The notes below the pieces were generated by a model, which had not been told where the DNA came from, ran no database searches, and saw only the letters and a program-made list of their open reading frames with translations. A stretch of 64,000 nt of DNA. Origin: Rhizobium sp. Q54 (GTDB lineage Bacteria > Pseudomonadota > Alphaproteobacteria > Micropepsales > Micropepsaceae). Location of the stretch: the NCBI GenBank assembly GCA_945860165.1, contig CAMAPL010000013.1, positions 1 to 64,000 of the forward strand, read 5' to 3'. The position numbers and the translations under genes are program-made. The number at the start of each line of letters is the position of its first letter. Position 1 is the first letter of the stretch. This document shows positions 18,143 to 26,862 of this stretch, in pieces.

Positions 18143-19429
18143 ATGAGCAATCTTCTGGAAGTGCACAATGTACGGCGATCCTTCCCCCGCGGCGGCGGCG
18201 AGGAATTGCTGGTGCTCGACGACGTCAACCTGACCCTGAAAGAAGGCGAGATTGTCGGCCTGCTGGGCCGTTCGGGTTCGGGCAAGTCCACCCTGCTGCG
18301 CCTGATCGCGGGGCTGGCGCGGCCGCAGGGCGGCAGCCTGACCTACATGGGCGCGCCCATCGAAGGCCCGGCGCAAGGCGTCGCCATGGTGTTCCAGGGC
18401 TTCGCACTGTTTCCCTGGATGACGGTGCTAGAAAATGTGCAGCTGGGGCTGGAAGCGCTGGGCCTGCCACAGGCCGAAATCCGCAGTCGCGCTTTGGCCG
18501 CTATCGATCTGATCGGGTTGGACGGTTATGAAAGCGCCTATCCGCGCGAACTGTCCGGCGGCATGCGCCAGCGCGTCGGCTTCGCCCGCGCCGTGGTAGT
18601 GCATCCCAATATCTTGCTGATGGACGAACCCTTCAGCGCCCTGGATGTGCTGACCGCCGAAAACCTGCGCACCGATTTGGTCGAGCTGTGGGGCAACGGC
18701 AAGCTGCCGATCAAGGGCATCATCCTGGTCACGCACAATATCGAGGAAGCGGTGCTGATGTGCGACCGGGTTCTGCTGTTCTCGTCCAGCCCTGCCAAGG
18801 TCAGCGCCGACATCGCAATCAACCTGGCCCAACCGCGCGACCGCACCAGCCGCGAGTTCGAGGATTATGTCGACCAGATTTATGTCGAAATGACCGCGCG
18901 GCGGATCGAGCGGCTGCGCCAGGCGCAAAGCGACACCGGCACCAACATGGTGCTGGCCCATGTCTCACCTAACCAGATTTCCGGCCTGATCGAGGCCCTG
19001 GCGGCGGCGCCCTATGACGGCAAGGCCGACCTTCCGGATATCGCCTATGAACAGGAACTGGAAGTGGACGAACTCTTCCCGGTGGCCGAAGCCATGCAGC
19101 TGCTGCGGCTGGCGGAAGTCGAAGGCGGCGACATCAAGCTGACCCACATGGGAAAACGCTTTGCCGACGGTGAGATGAACGAGCGCAAGGAGATTTTCTC
19201 CCGCGCCCTGATGAGCCATGTGCCGCTGGCCGCCCATATCCGCAAAGTGCTGGACGAACGCGCCAGCCATTCTGCACCCAAGACCCGCTTCCTGGACGAG
19301 CTGGAAGATCACATGCCCGAGGATACGGCGGAGGAAACGCTGAAGACGGTGGTGAGCTGGGCGCGTTTCGGAGAGCTGTTCTCCTACGACGACGACGCCG
19401 CGTCATTCAGTCTGGAAAATCCGACCTAG
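18143..19429 (+). CDS. ABC transporter ATP-binding protein with C-terminal AAA-associated domain
   Basis: A 428-residue ATPase partner of the preceding permease. Residues 1 to about 250 are a NitT/TauT-class nucleotide-binding domain: Walker A LLGRSGSGKSTLLRL, Q-loop MVFQGFALFPW, signature LSGGMRQRVGFARA, Walker B ILLMDEPFSALD and switch His VTHNIEEAV. After about residue 270 comes an extra region of about 150 residues that matches the AAA-associated C-terminal domain (HMGKRFADGEMNERKEIF and similar), a helical regulatory module seen in a subset of such transporters. It begins one base after the permease stop and ends before a hairpin at 19435-19460. Confidence 0.9.
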   Translation: MSNLLEVHNVRRSFPRGGGEELLVLDDVNLTLKEGEIVGLLGRSGSGKSTLLRLIAGLARPQGGSLTYMGAPIEGPAQGVAMVFQGFALFPWMTVLENVQLGLEALGLPQAEIRSRALAAIDLIGLDGYESAYPRELSGGMRQRVGFARAVVVHPNILLMDEPFSALDVLTAENLRTDLVELWGNGKLPIKGIILVTHNIEEAVLMCDRVLLFSSSPAKVSADIAINLAQPRDRTSREFEDYVDQIYVEMTARRIERLRQAQSDTGTNMVLAHVSPNQISGLIEALAAAPYDGKADLPDIAYEQELEVDELFPVAEAMQLLRLAEVEGGDIKLTHMGKRFADGEMNERKEIFSRALMSHVPLAAHIRKVLDERASHSAPKTRFLDELEDHMPEDTAEETLKTVVSWARFGELFSYDDDAASFSLENPT

Positions 19430-19434
19430 TTTTT

Positions 19435-19460
19435 GTCATTCCCGCGCAAGCGGGAATGAC
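19435..19460. repeat. REP-like hairpin between convergent genes
   Basis: A perfect 11-bp inverted repeat GTCATTCCCGC/GCGGGAATGAC with a GCAA loop lies between the convergent ABC ATPase and purT genes, preceded by five T on the plus strand. This core is a widespread intergenic repeat in proteobacteria. Neither strand has a T run after the stem, so it is a repeat that may also act as a weak bidirectional terminator. Confidence 0.7.
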
Positions 19461-19462
19461 AG

Positions 19463-20644
19463 TTAGGCGGGTTTCGGTTTGACCGTAGCCGCCGCCAGCT
19501 TGGCACGGGCGCGGGCCTGGTCGGTATTGTCGCCGCGCGCCAACGCCACGCCCATGCGGCGCTTGACGAAGGATTCCGGTTTTCCGAACAGGCGCAGGTC
19601 CGTTCCCGGCACTTTCAATGCGTCTTCCACGCCTACAAAACGCATCGCCTTGGCATCCACGCCACCATAGATCACCGCCGAGGCGCCGGGCGACGACATT
19701 TGCGTGTTGACCGGCAGACCCAGGATGGCGCGGGCATGGAGGACAAATTCCGATTGGTGCTGCGAGACCAACGTCACTAGGCCGGTATCATGCGGCCTTG
19801 GAGAAACTTCCGAGAACCACACCTCATCGCCCTTCACGAACAGTTCGACACCGAAAACCCCCAAGCCCCCAAGCGCGCCTGTGACCTTGGCAGCCATGTC
19901 GCGAGACCGCGCTTTGGCGGTATCGCTCATCGGCTGGGGCTGCCAACTTTCGATATAGTCGCCGTCCTTCTGGACATGGCCGACCGGCTCGCAGAAATGG
20001 GTGCCGTCGGCGGCGCGCACGGTCAGCTGGGTGATCTCGAAGTCGAAAATGATCTCGGCTTCCACCATCACGCGGGCCTCGCGCACCCGTCCGGCGCTCA
20101 GCGCCTTGTCCCAGGCGACCACCACATCGTCGGGTGATTTCAGCCGCGACTGGCCCTTGCCCGAGGACGACATCACCGGTTTCACAAAACAGGGAAAGCC
20201 GATCCGGGCAGAAGCCACCTTCAACTCGGCCAGCGAGGAGGCGAAAGCATAATCAGAGGTCGAGAGCTTCAATTCTTCCGCCGCCAGCACCCGGATGCGC
20301 TCACGGTTCATGGTGATATGGGCGGCCCGCGCCGTGGGAATGACGGTGCAGAGCTTGTCGGCCTCGATCCGCACCAGTTCGTCGGTGGCCAGCGCCTCGA
20401 TCTCCGGCACCAGGAAATCAGGCCTTTCATGCTCGACCAGGGCGCGCAGCGCGCGCGCATCGGTCATGTCGATCACATGGCTGCGATGGGCGACTTGGCT
20501 AGCGGGGGCGTTGGCGTAGCGGTCCACGGCGATGGTTTCCACCCCCAGCCGCTGCAATTCGATAATCACTTCCTTGCCTAGCTCACCGGATCCCAGCAGC
20601 ATCACCTTGACGGCAGCTTTCGATAGCGGCGTGCCCAGGGTCAT
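19463..20644 (-). CDS. purT: Formate-dependent phosphoribosylglycinamide formyltransferase 2
   Basis: Converts GAR plus formate and ATP to FGAR in purine synthesis, replacing the folate-dependent PurN step. The 393-residue ATP-grasp protein has the N-terminal [14 protein letters not shown] nucleotide-fold start, [21 protein letters not shown], the ATP-grasp loop [14 protein letters not shown], and the metal-binding [17 protein letters not shown]. Length is as in Escherichia coli PurT. It shares a 4-bp overlap with the upstream GFA-family gene. The end is convergent with the ABC ATPase. Confidence 0.95.
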   Translation of the reverse strand: MTLGTPLSKAAVKVMLLGSGELGKEVIIELQRLGVETIAVDRYANAPASQVAHRSHVIDMTDARALRALVEHERPDFLVPEIEALATDELVRIEADKLCTVIPTARAAHITMNRERIRVLAAEELKLSTSDYAFASSLAELKVASARIGFPCFVKPVMSSSGKGQSRLKSPDDVVVAWDKALSAGRVREARVMVEAEIIFDFEITQLTVRAADGTHFCEPVGHVQKDGDYIESWQPQPMSDTAKARSRDMAAKVTGALGGLGVFGVELFVKGDEVWFSEVSPRPHDTGLVTLVSQHQSEFVLHARAILGLPVNTQMSSPGASAVIYGGVDAKAMRFVGVEDALKVPGTDLRLFGKPESFVKRRMGVALARGDNTDQARARAKLAAATVKPKPA

Positions 20645-21126
20645 GGCAGTTGTTCGCCATACACTTTGGTGAAGGCATCCATCAAGATTTTGCGGTCGGC
20701 GGGCTGGCCGGCGACCTGGATGGCGTCATCGCGCATCACCACACCGGGCGAGGCGCGCTCGATCCAGATATGTGAGGTCGGAACGACCCAAGTGGAATCA
20801 TCCAGCGTGCCTGCCGCGATGAAGACCAGCGCAGAAGACGCCATATTGTGATGAAACAGGCGGGTGCCGCAGACGGCGCAGCGCTTGATGTCCAGCTCAC
20901 GCCCGGAATCGGCCCGCTTGCGGAAGCTGTGGGTTTCGCCGGTGGCGGAAAACGCCGCGCTATCGGCGATCAGCATGATGACATTGGTGGCCCCGGCCGT
21001 CTTCTTGCAGTCCGTGCAGTGACAGGCATTGACCGCCAGCGGCCTGCCCTTCATCGCATAACGCACTGCGCCGCAGAGACAGCCACCAGAATAGGGCGGC
21101 GGCGGAATCTGCGGGCGCTGCGTCAT
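20641..21126 (-). CDS. GFA-family (CENP-V/GFA) zinc protein
   Basis: A 161-residue protein with the zinc-binding pattern of the glutathione-dependent formaldehyde-activating enzyme fold: [18 protein letters not shown] and CAVCGTRLF. The founding member was described as accelerating S-hydroxymethylglutathione formation; most family members have no assigned reaction. It lies 3 bp after ilvC and overlaps purT by 4 bp, so it may be co-transcribed with both, although no functional link is obvious. The class III alcohol dehydrogenase at the window's right end would act on the same adduct but is 42 kb away. Confidence 0.85.
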   Translation of the reverse strand: MTQRPQIPPPPYSGGCLCGAVRYAMKGRPLAVNACHCTDCKKTAGATNVIMLIADSAAFSATGETHSFRKRADSGRELDIKRCAVCGTRLFHHNMASSALVFIAAGTLDDSTWVVPTSHIWIERASPGVVMRDDAIQVAGQPADRKILMDAFTKVYGEQLP

Positions 21127-21129
21127 GGT

Positions 21130-22149
<1,020 letters not shown>

Positions 22150-22168
22150 TTAGCTCCTAAACCCTTTT

Positions 22169-22254
22169 TGTCATGGCCCGGTTTATCCGGGCCATCCATT
22201 TTAAAACCAAACATCGTCCCAGCTGGGTGGCCCGCACTCCGGCGGGCCATGACA
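22169..22254. repeat. Composite REP-like inverted repeat between ilvH and ilvC
   Basis: Outer arms TGTCATGGCCCG (22169-22180) and CGGGCCATGACA (22243-22254) are perfect complements. Each arm also forms its own local hairpin (GGCCCG/CGGGCC and GGCCCGC/GCGGGCC). The right unit, including CTGGGTGGCCCGC and GCGGGCCATGACAG, recurs at 54445-54473. This is a dispersed palindromic element (BIME-like). Confidence 0.7.
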
Positions 22255-22263
22255 GCAGGTCGA

Positions 22264-22791
22264 TTACATAGCCTCCGGGCCGCGGGAAATCGCGGCGACG
22301 CCGGTACGGGACACATCTACCAGGCCTAGCGGACGCATCAGTTCGATAAAGCTGTCGATCTTGGCGGGGGCGCCGGTGATCTCGAAGACAAAGCTGGCAT
22401 GGGTTGTATCGACGGGACGGGCGCGGAAGGCGTCGGCCATGCGCAGCGCCTCGACCCGCTTTTCGCCGGTGCCGGCCACCTTGATCAGCGCCATTTCGCG
22501 CTCGATGCCGGCCTTGGCGCTGGTCCAGTTGGTCACGGCATGGGTGGGCACCAGGCGGCGTAGCTGGCTTTCGATCTGTTCGATCACCTCGGGCGTGCCG
22601 CTGGTGACGATGGTGATGCGCGATGTGCGCGCCATCGGATCAACTTCGGCCACCGTCAGGCTTTCGATATTGTAGCCGCGGCCCGAAAACAGCCCGACCA
22701 CGCGCGCCAGCACGCCCGCCTCATTGTCCACCAGGACAGTAAGGGTGTGGCGCTCATTCTCGGCGCTCTGCTTGATCTTGGTATCGTGCAT
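22264..22791 (-). CDS. ilvH: Acetolactate synthase regulatory subunit
   Basis: The small subunit that confers valine feedback inhibition on the IlvB catalytic subunit. It is 175 residues from MHDTKIKQ; an in-frame extension into ilvB lacks homology. The ACT domain begins at HTLTVLVDNEAGVLARVVGLFSGRGYN, with the segment ESLTVAEVDP following. A second ACT-like C-terminal domain is present (FVFEITGAPAKIDSFI). The start codon is one base after the ilvB stop, so the two subunits are co-translated. Confidence 0.95.
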   Translation of the reverse strand: MHDTKIKQSAENERHTLTVLVDNEAGVLARVVGLFSGRGYNIESLTVAEVDPMARTSRITIVTSGTPEVIEQIESQLRRLVPTHAVTNWTSAKAGIEREMALIKVAGTGEKRVEALRMADAFRARPVDTTHASFVFEITGAPAKIDSFIELMRPLGLVDVSRTGVAAISRGPEAM

Positions 22792-22792
22792 C

Positions 22793-24592
22793 TCAGACCA
22801 GCATCTTTCCGGCGTCGCTGATCTCGCCCCCATCGTCCGGCGACAGCAGCATCTCATTATGCGCCGCACCAGACGGGATCATGGGATAGCAGTTCTCGGT
22901 CGGATCGACGCGACAGTCGAACAGCACCGGCCGCCTGACGCTGAGCATTTCCTGGATCTTGCCGTCCAGTTCCGACGGCTTGTCGGCGCGCAGACCGACG
23001 CAGCCAAAGGCATCCGCCATCTTGACGAAATCGGGCAGCGCCTCGGAATAGGAATGCGAATAACGCTTGCCGTGCAGGATTTCCTGCCATTGGCGCACCA
23101 TGCCCATATATTCGTTGTTCAGGATGAAGATCTTGATCGGCAGTTCGTACTGCATCGCGGTCGACATTTCCTGCATGGTCATCTGCACGCTGGCTTCGCC
23201 GGCGATGTCGATCACCAGCGCATCCGGATGGGCGATCTGCACGCCCACCGCCGCCGGCAGGCCATAGCCCATGGTGCCGAGGCCGCCGGAGGTCATCCAG
23301 TGGTTGGGCTCGTTGAAATGGAAACGCTGCGCCGCCCACATCTGATGCTGGCCGACTTCCGTCGTCACATAGACGTCCGAGCGGTGCTTGGTCAGTTCAT
23401 ACAGCCGGTCGATGGCATGTTGCGGCTTGATGATGCTGTCGGAATTTCGATAGGACAGCGACTTCTTCCCGCGCCACTGGTTGATCTGCGCCCACCACTC
23501 CTTCAGCGCCGCGCCCTGGACCTTGTGCTTCTGGGTCTTCCAGAAGCGGACCATCTCGCACAACGCCTTGGTGGCGTCGGCCACGATGGGCAGGTCCACC
23601 CGCACGATCTTGTTGATCTGCGAGGCGTCGATATCCAGGTGGATCTTCTTCGACTTGGGCGAGAAGGAACTTACCTTGCCGGTGCAGCGGTCGTCAAAGC
23701 GCGCGCCCAGGCAGATCATCACGTCGCAATCATGCATGGCGTGATTGGCTTCCCAGGTGCCGTGCATGCCCAGCATGCCCAGCCATTCCGGACGCGATGC
23801 CGGAAAGGCGCCCAGCCCCATCAGGGTCGAGGTCACCGGAAAGCCGGTCAGGTCCACCAGCTCGCGCAGCAGCGCGGACGCCTCAGGCCCGGAATTTATG
23901 ATGCCGCCGCCAGTATAGAAGAGCGGCTTCTTCGCCGCCGCCATCATCTCCACCGCCTTGACGATGGACGACAGGTCGGGATCGGTCTTGGGGCGATACG
24001 TGCGGTGATGGACAGACTGCGGCCCCAGATAGGAACCAGTCTGGAACTGCACATCCTTGGGAATATCGACCAGCACCGGACCCGGGCGGCCCGTGGTGGC
24101 GATCTCGAACGCCTCGTGCAGCACGCGGCTCAGATCGCCGATGTGCCGCACCAGCCAGTTGTTCTTGGTGCAGGGCCGTGTGATGCCGACCGTGTCGCAT
24201 TCCTGGAAGGCGTCGGTGCCGATCAGATGCGTCGGCACCTGACCGGTCAGCACCACCAGCGGAATGGAATCCATCAGCGCGTCGGTCAGGCCGGTCACGG
24301 CATTGGTGGCGCCGGGACCGGAGGTCACCAGCACTACGCCGGGCTTGCCGGTGGAGCGGGCATAGCCTTCGGCGGCATGGACCGCGCCCTGTTCGTGGCG
24401 CACCAGCACATGGGTGATGCCTTCGACCTGGAACAGCGCGTCATAGATCGGCAGCACCGCGCCGCCGGGATAACCGAAGATGTGGGTGACGCCCTGATCC
24501 TTGAGCGCACGGATGACCATCTGCGCCCCGCTCATCGCCTGGGCGCTTTCCGCGGCAGCCACCGCGTCCTTCAATGTATCGTCCATGTCCAT
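22793..24592 (-). CDS. ilvB: Acetolactate synthase catalytic subunit
   Basis: A ThDP-dependent enzyme making acetolactate and acetohydroxybutyrate. The 599-residue protein starts at the ATG preceded by GAGGGACGGTC. The N-terminal Pyr domain has FGYPGGAVLPIYDAL and the catalytic Glu in HVLVRHEQGAVHAAEGYAR. The central FAD domain and the C-terminal PP domain follow, with LGTMGYGLPAAVG and the ThDP-motif segment containing GEASVQMTMQE then NNEYMGMVRQWQ. A leader peptide with Leu-Val-Ile codons and a terminator hairpin precede it. Confidence 0.97.
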   Translation of the reverse strand: MDMDDTLKDAVAAAESAQAMSGAQMVIRALKDQGVTHIFGYPGGAVLPIYDALFQVEGITHVLVRHEQGAVHAAEGYARSTGKPGVVLVTSGPGATNAVTGLTDALMDSIPLVVLTGQVPTHLIGTDAFQECDTVGITRPCTKNNWLVRHIGDLSRVLHEAFEIATTGRPGPVLVDIPKDVQFQTGSYLGPQSVHHRTYRPKTDPDLSSIVKAVEMMAAAKKPLFYTGGGIINSGPEASALLRELVDLTGFPVTSTLMGLGAFPASRPEWLGMLGMHGTWEANHAMHDCDVMICLGARFDDRCTGKVSSFSPKSKKIHLDIDASQINKIVRVDLPIVADATKALCEMVRFWKTQKHKVQGAALKEWWAQINQWRGKKSLSYRNSDSIIKPQHAIDRLYELTKHRSDVYVTTEVGQHQMWAAQRFHFNEPNHWMTSGGLGTMGYGLPAAVGVQIAHPDALVIDIAGEASVQMTMQEMSTAMQYELPIKIFILNNEYMGMVRQWQEILHGKRYSHSYSEALPDFVKMADAFGCVGLRADKPSELDGKIQEMLSVRRPVLFDCRVDPTENCYPMIPSGAAHNEMLLSPDDGGEISDAGKMLV

Positions 24593-24627
24593 GACCGTCC
24601 CTCGAAATTCCAATGCTCGTAATTCCA

Positions 24628-24656
24628 CCAAAGATAAAGGGGCGTTTCCGCCCCTT
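24628..24656 (-). terminator. Rho-independent attenuator terminator before ilvB
   Basis: Reading the minus strand, AAGGGGCG (24649-24656) pairs perfectly with CGCCCCTT (24637-24644) around a GAAA tetraloop, followed by TTTATCTTT. The 8-bp GC-rich stem and T-rich tail are 36 bp upstream of the ilvB ATG, between leader peptide and gene, as expected for a conditional terminator. Confidence 0.75.
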
Positions 24657-24688
24657 GTCCGCATGGCCGCCCTGCCCAAAACGAAGCG

Positions 24689-24736
24689 TCAGCTTCGTTG
24701 GGTGTGCGGCCTGGAAATTACGAGCTTTGCGTTCAT
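24689..24736 (-). CDS. ilvB leader peptide (15 aa, contains Leu-Val-Ile)
   Basis: A 15-codon ORF encodes MNAKLVISRPHTQRS. Codons 5 to 7 are CTC-GTA-ATT: one codon for each branched-chain amino acid in a row (24716-24724). Its TGA stop lies in the loop of the following hairpin. Because IlvB serves all three amino acids, starvation for any of them would stall the ribosome at this point. No ribosome binding site is visible; with the promoter immediately upstream, leaderless initiation is likely. Confidence 0.68.
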   Translation of the reverse strand: MNAKLVISRPHTQRS

Positions 24737-24779
24737 GGCGGCGGAACTTAAGGATGCTGCGGCGCGGCGTCAAGCAATT

Positions 24780-25688
24780 TCACGCAGAAATTTTGCCAAA
24801 TTTCGCAATAATATTACTATTTAATGGGTCATACCAGATATAATGTGGCATACGGTTGCGAAACCACGTCATCTGGCGTTTGGCGAATTGCCGTGTCGCG
24901 GTGATGGCGGCGCCCAGCGCCTCGGCCTGGCCCAGATCCCCGGCGGCCAGGGCCTGCAGGGGCCGAAGGCCCAGAAGCTTGGCGGCCGGCAGGGCGGGGT
25001 CCAGACCGGCCAGCGCGGCGGCCTCTTCAAGCCCGCCCTGCTCCACCATCTGTTCAAAGCGCCGGGCGATGCGGGCGCGCCGCTCGCCGCGCGGCGGGTC
25101 CAGCACAAAGGCTGCAAGCCTGCCGCCCAGGATGGGTTGGGTGGGGGCGCCTTGCCATTGCGCCAGGGGACGCCCCGTCGCCTCGAACACTTCATAGGCA
25201 CGCAGCACCCGCTGCGGATCGCTGGGCCGCAGCCTCGATGCGGTCAGCGGATCGCGCTGCGCCAGGCGCGCATGCAAGGCCTCCACCCCCATCTCTTCCA
25301 GCAGGCCACGCGCGGCATCGCGTATGGCGGCGGGGATTGGCGGGATGTCGGCCAGGCCGTCGGTCAGGACGGAAAAATACATGCCGGTGCCGCCGACAAA
25401 AATCGGAATGCGGTTCATGGCGCGCACCTTCGCCAGCGCCGCGATGGCATCGTCACGCCAGCGCCCCACCGAATAGACCTCGCTTGCGCTGACATGGCCG
25501 TACAGAAAATGCGGCACGCGGGCCTGATCTTCGCGCGATGGCTGCGCCGTAAGGATGGGCGCTTCGCGATAGACCTGCATGGAATCGGCATTGATGATTG
25601 CGCCGTTGATCGCTTGCGCCAGCGCCAGCGCCTCGCGCGACTTGCCGCTGGCGGTGGGGCCTGCAATAAGAACGGCGTCAAATTCCAT
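24780..25688 (-). CDS. miaA: tRNA dimethylallyltransferase
   Basis: Adds a dimethylallyl group to A37 of tRNAs reading UNN codons. The 302-residue protein starts at MEFDAVLIAGPTASGKS (Walker A 10-17). The long open frame extending upstream is antisense to serB and lacks homology. Family motifs: INADSMQVYREAPILTAQP, VGGTGMYFSVLTDGL, ASRLRPSDPQRVLRAYEV and the RQFAKRQMTWFRN substrate segment near the C-terminus. Its start codon is only 9 bp from the divergent serB start, with no visible ribosome binding site. It ends 44 bp upstream of the ilvB leader. Confidence 0.93.
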   Translation of the reverse strand: MEFDAVLIAGPTASGKSREALALAQAINGAIINADSMQVYREAPILTAQPSREDQARVPHFLYGHVSASEVYSVGRWRDDAIAALAKVRAMNRIPIFVGGTGMYFSVLTDGLADIPPIPAAIRDAARGLLEEMGVEALHARLAQRDPLTASRLRPSDPQRVLRAYEVFEATGRPLAQWQGAPTQPILGGRLAAFVLDPPRGERRARIARRFEQMVEQGGLEEAAALAGLDPALPAAKLLGLRPLQALAAGDLGQAEALGAAITATRQFAKRQMTWFRNRMPHYIWYDPLNSNIIAKFGKISA

Positions 25689-25697
25689 GCGTGAACA

Positions 25698-26552
25698 ATG
25701 TTTGTTCTGAACGTCATCGGCAAGGGCGCGGACCCCAAACTGTTCGCAGGCCTGGGCAGCGGCGACGCGCAAACCCTGTCGCCCGGCCATGCCTTCGACC
25801 TGCCAGTTGTCGGCATCGCCGCGCTGATCGCGGCGCGCGACATCGCCGCCGACCTGCCGCTGGACATCAACCTGGTGAAGACGGCGCAGCGGCGCAAAAA
25901 GCTGCTGATCGCCGACATGGATTCCACCATCATCAATGTCGAATGCCTGGACGAATTGGCGGACATGGCAGGCCTGAAACCCCAGATCGCCGCCATCACC
26001 GAGCGCGCCATGCGCGGCGAACTGGAATTCGAAAGTGCGCTGCGCGAGCGGGTGGGAATGCTCAAGGGCCTGAAGCTGGATGCGCTGGAGCGCACTTATG
26101 CCGAGCGGGTGCGTCTCAATTCCGGCGCGAAATCCCTGCTGGCCACGATGCGCAACTCTGGCGCCCACACCATGCTGGTCTCGGGCGGCTTCGGCTATTT
26201 CACTCAAAGGGTAGCGCAGGCGGCGGGCTTTCATGCCGAGCGCGGCAACATCCTGCTGGATGACGGCGTGGCACTGACCGGCGAGGTCGCCGCCCCGATC
26301 CTAGGCCGCGAAGCCAAGCTGGCGGCGCTGGAAGAAGCGGTTACAAGTTTGAAGATTGAATTTTCCGAAACCCTGGCGGTGGGCGACGGCGCCAACGACC
26401 TAGCGATGATCCAGCGCGCCGGCCTCGGCATCGCCTATCACGCCAAGCCGGTGGTGGCCGAAGCTGCGGGCGCCGCAATTGACCATAATGACCTGACGGC
26501 CCTGCTGTACCTGCAAGGGTACAGCGACGCGGAAATCGTTAGATCGGATTGA
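25698..26552 (+). CDS. serB: Phosphoserine phosphatase
   Basis: The last step of serine synthesis. The 284-residue HAD enzyme has its catalytic motif I IADMDSTIINVECLDEL (nucleophile Asp73, acid/base Asp75). Motif II is TMLVSGGFGYFTQRVA, motif III is the Lys preceding LAALEEAV, and motif IV is AVGDGANDLAMIQRAG. The N-terminal 65 residues form the ACT-like region usual for the long form. It is divergent from miaA with only 9 bp between start codons. Its last 14 bp overlap the convergent gene at 26539. Confidence 0.95.
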   Translation: MFVLNVIGKGADPKLFAGLGSGDAQTLSPGHAFDLPVVGIAALIAARDIAADLPLDINLVKTAQRRKKLLIADMDSTIINVECLDELADMAGLKPQIAAITERAMRGELEFESALRERVGMLKGLKLDALERTYAERVRLNSGAKSLLATMRNSGAHTMLVSGGFGYFTQRVAQAAGFHAERGNILLDDGVALTGEVAAPILGREAKLAALEEAVTSLKIEFSETLAVGDGANDLAMIQRAGLGIAYHAKPVVAEAAGAAIDHNDLTALLYLQGYSDAEIVRSD

Positions 26553-26853
26553 AATGCGCGAAGGCGTGCGGGGCTTCGGGCAGCGATGCCAGAGGCACAA
26601 AATCCATCCCCGCGCTCATCGCCTTCCATTGGGCGCCGACCTCGGCGATGCCGGGCGCACCACGGGATTTCTCAAGCGATTCCCATGCGAAGGTTTCGAC
26701 CAGCTCGCCATCCTTGCCGACGCCCTGCACCACGGCGCGGTCGGTGATGAGATTGTGCTGCCGCAGCAGCGGCACATGGTCCTGCATCAGCAGGCGAGCC
26801 TCATCCTCATGGCCGGGATGTGGCTTGTAGGAACAGACGACAAGTATCCCCAT
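26539..26853 (-). CDS. Small ABM-like (antibiotic biosynthesis monooxygenase fold) protein
   Basis: A 104-residue protein. The sequence pattern (ILVVCSYKPHPGHEDEARLL at the N-terminus, then VETFAWESLEKSRGA) fits the dimeric alpha/beta ABM/ferredoxin-like fold found in small monooxygenases and stress proteins; no catalytic role can be assigned. The ATG at 26853 is chosen over the preceding GTG because AGGAGA sits five bases upstream. Its 3' end overlaps the serB 3' end by 14 bp on the opposite strand. The Do-like protease gene ends 10 bp upstream of it in the same direction. Confidence 0.65.
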   Translation of the reverse strand: MGILVVCSYKPHPGHEDEARLLMQDHVPLLRQHNLITDRAVVQGVGKDGELVETFAWESLEKSRGAPGIAEVGAQWKAMSAGMDFVPLASLPEAPHAFAHFNPI

Positions 26854-26862
26854 CACACTCTC

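Larger units (their letters stand above)
24593..24773 (-). promoter_or_regulatory. ilvB promoter and attenuator region
   Basis: On the minus strand, TTGACG (24768-24773), 17 bp and TAAGTT (24745-24750) form a plausible sigma-70 promoter. The leader ATG (24736) starts only nine bases after the -10 box, so the transcript should begin almost at the AUG. Downstream lies an 8-bp hairpin AACGAAGC/GCTTCGTT (24680-24699) that overlaps the leader stop codon, then the terminator at 24628-24656, then the ilvB start. Together these are the parts of a classical translation-coupled attenuator. Confidence 0.68.

Noticed and set aside
22724-24622. Long open frame of 632 codons opposite ilvB, and similar ones opposite ilvC (20848-22329), mreC/mreB (12064-13758) and ftsH (35936-37999)
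   Set aside because: All are antisense to genes with clear catalytic motifs, lack sensible starts and have shadow composition.
24780-26234. miaA frame extended to 484 codons
   Set aside because: The first 182 codons are antisense to serB and have no family similarity; MiaA normally begins with the Walker A region seen after the ATG at 25688.
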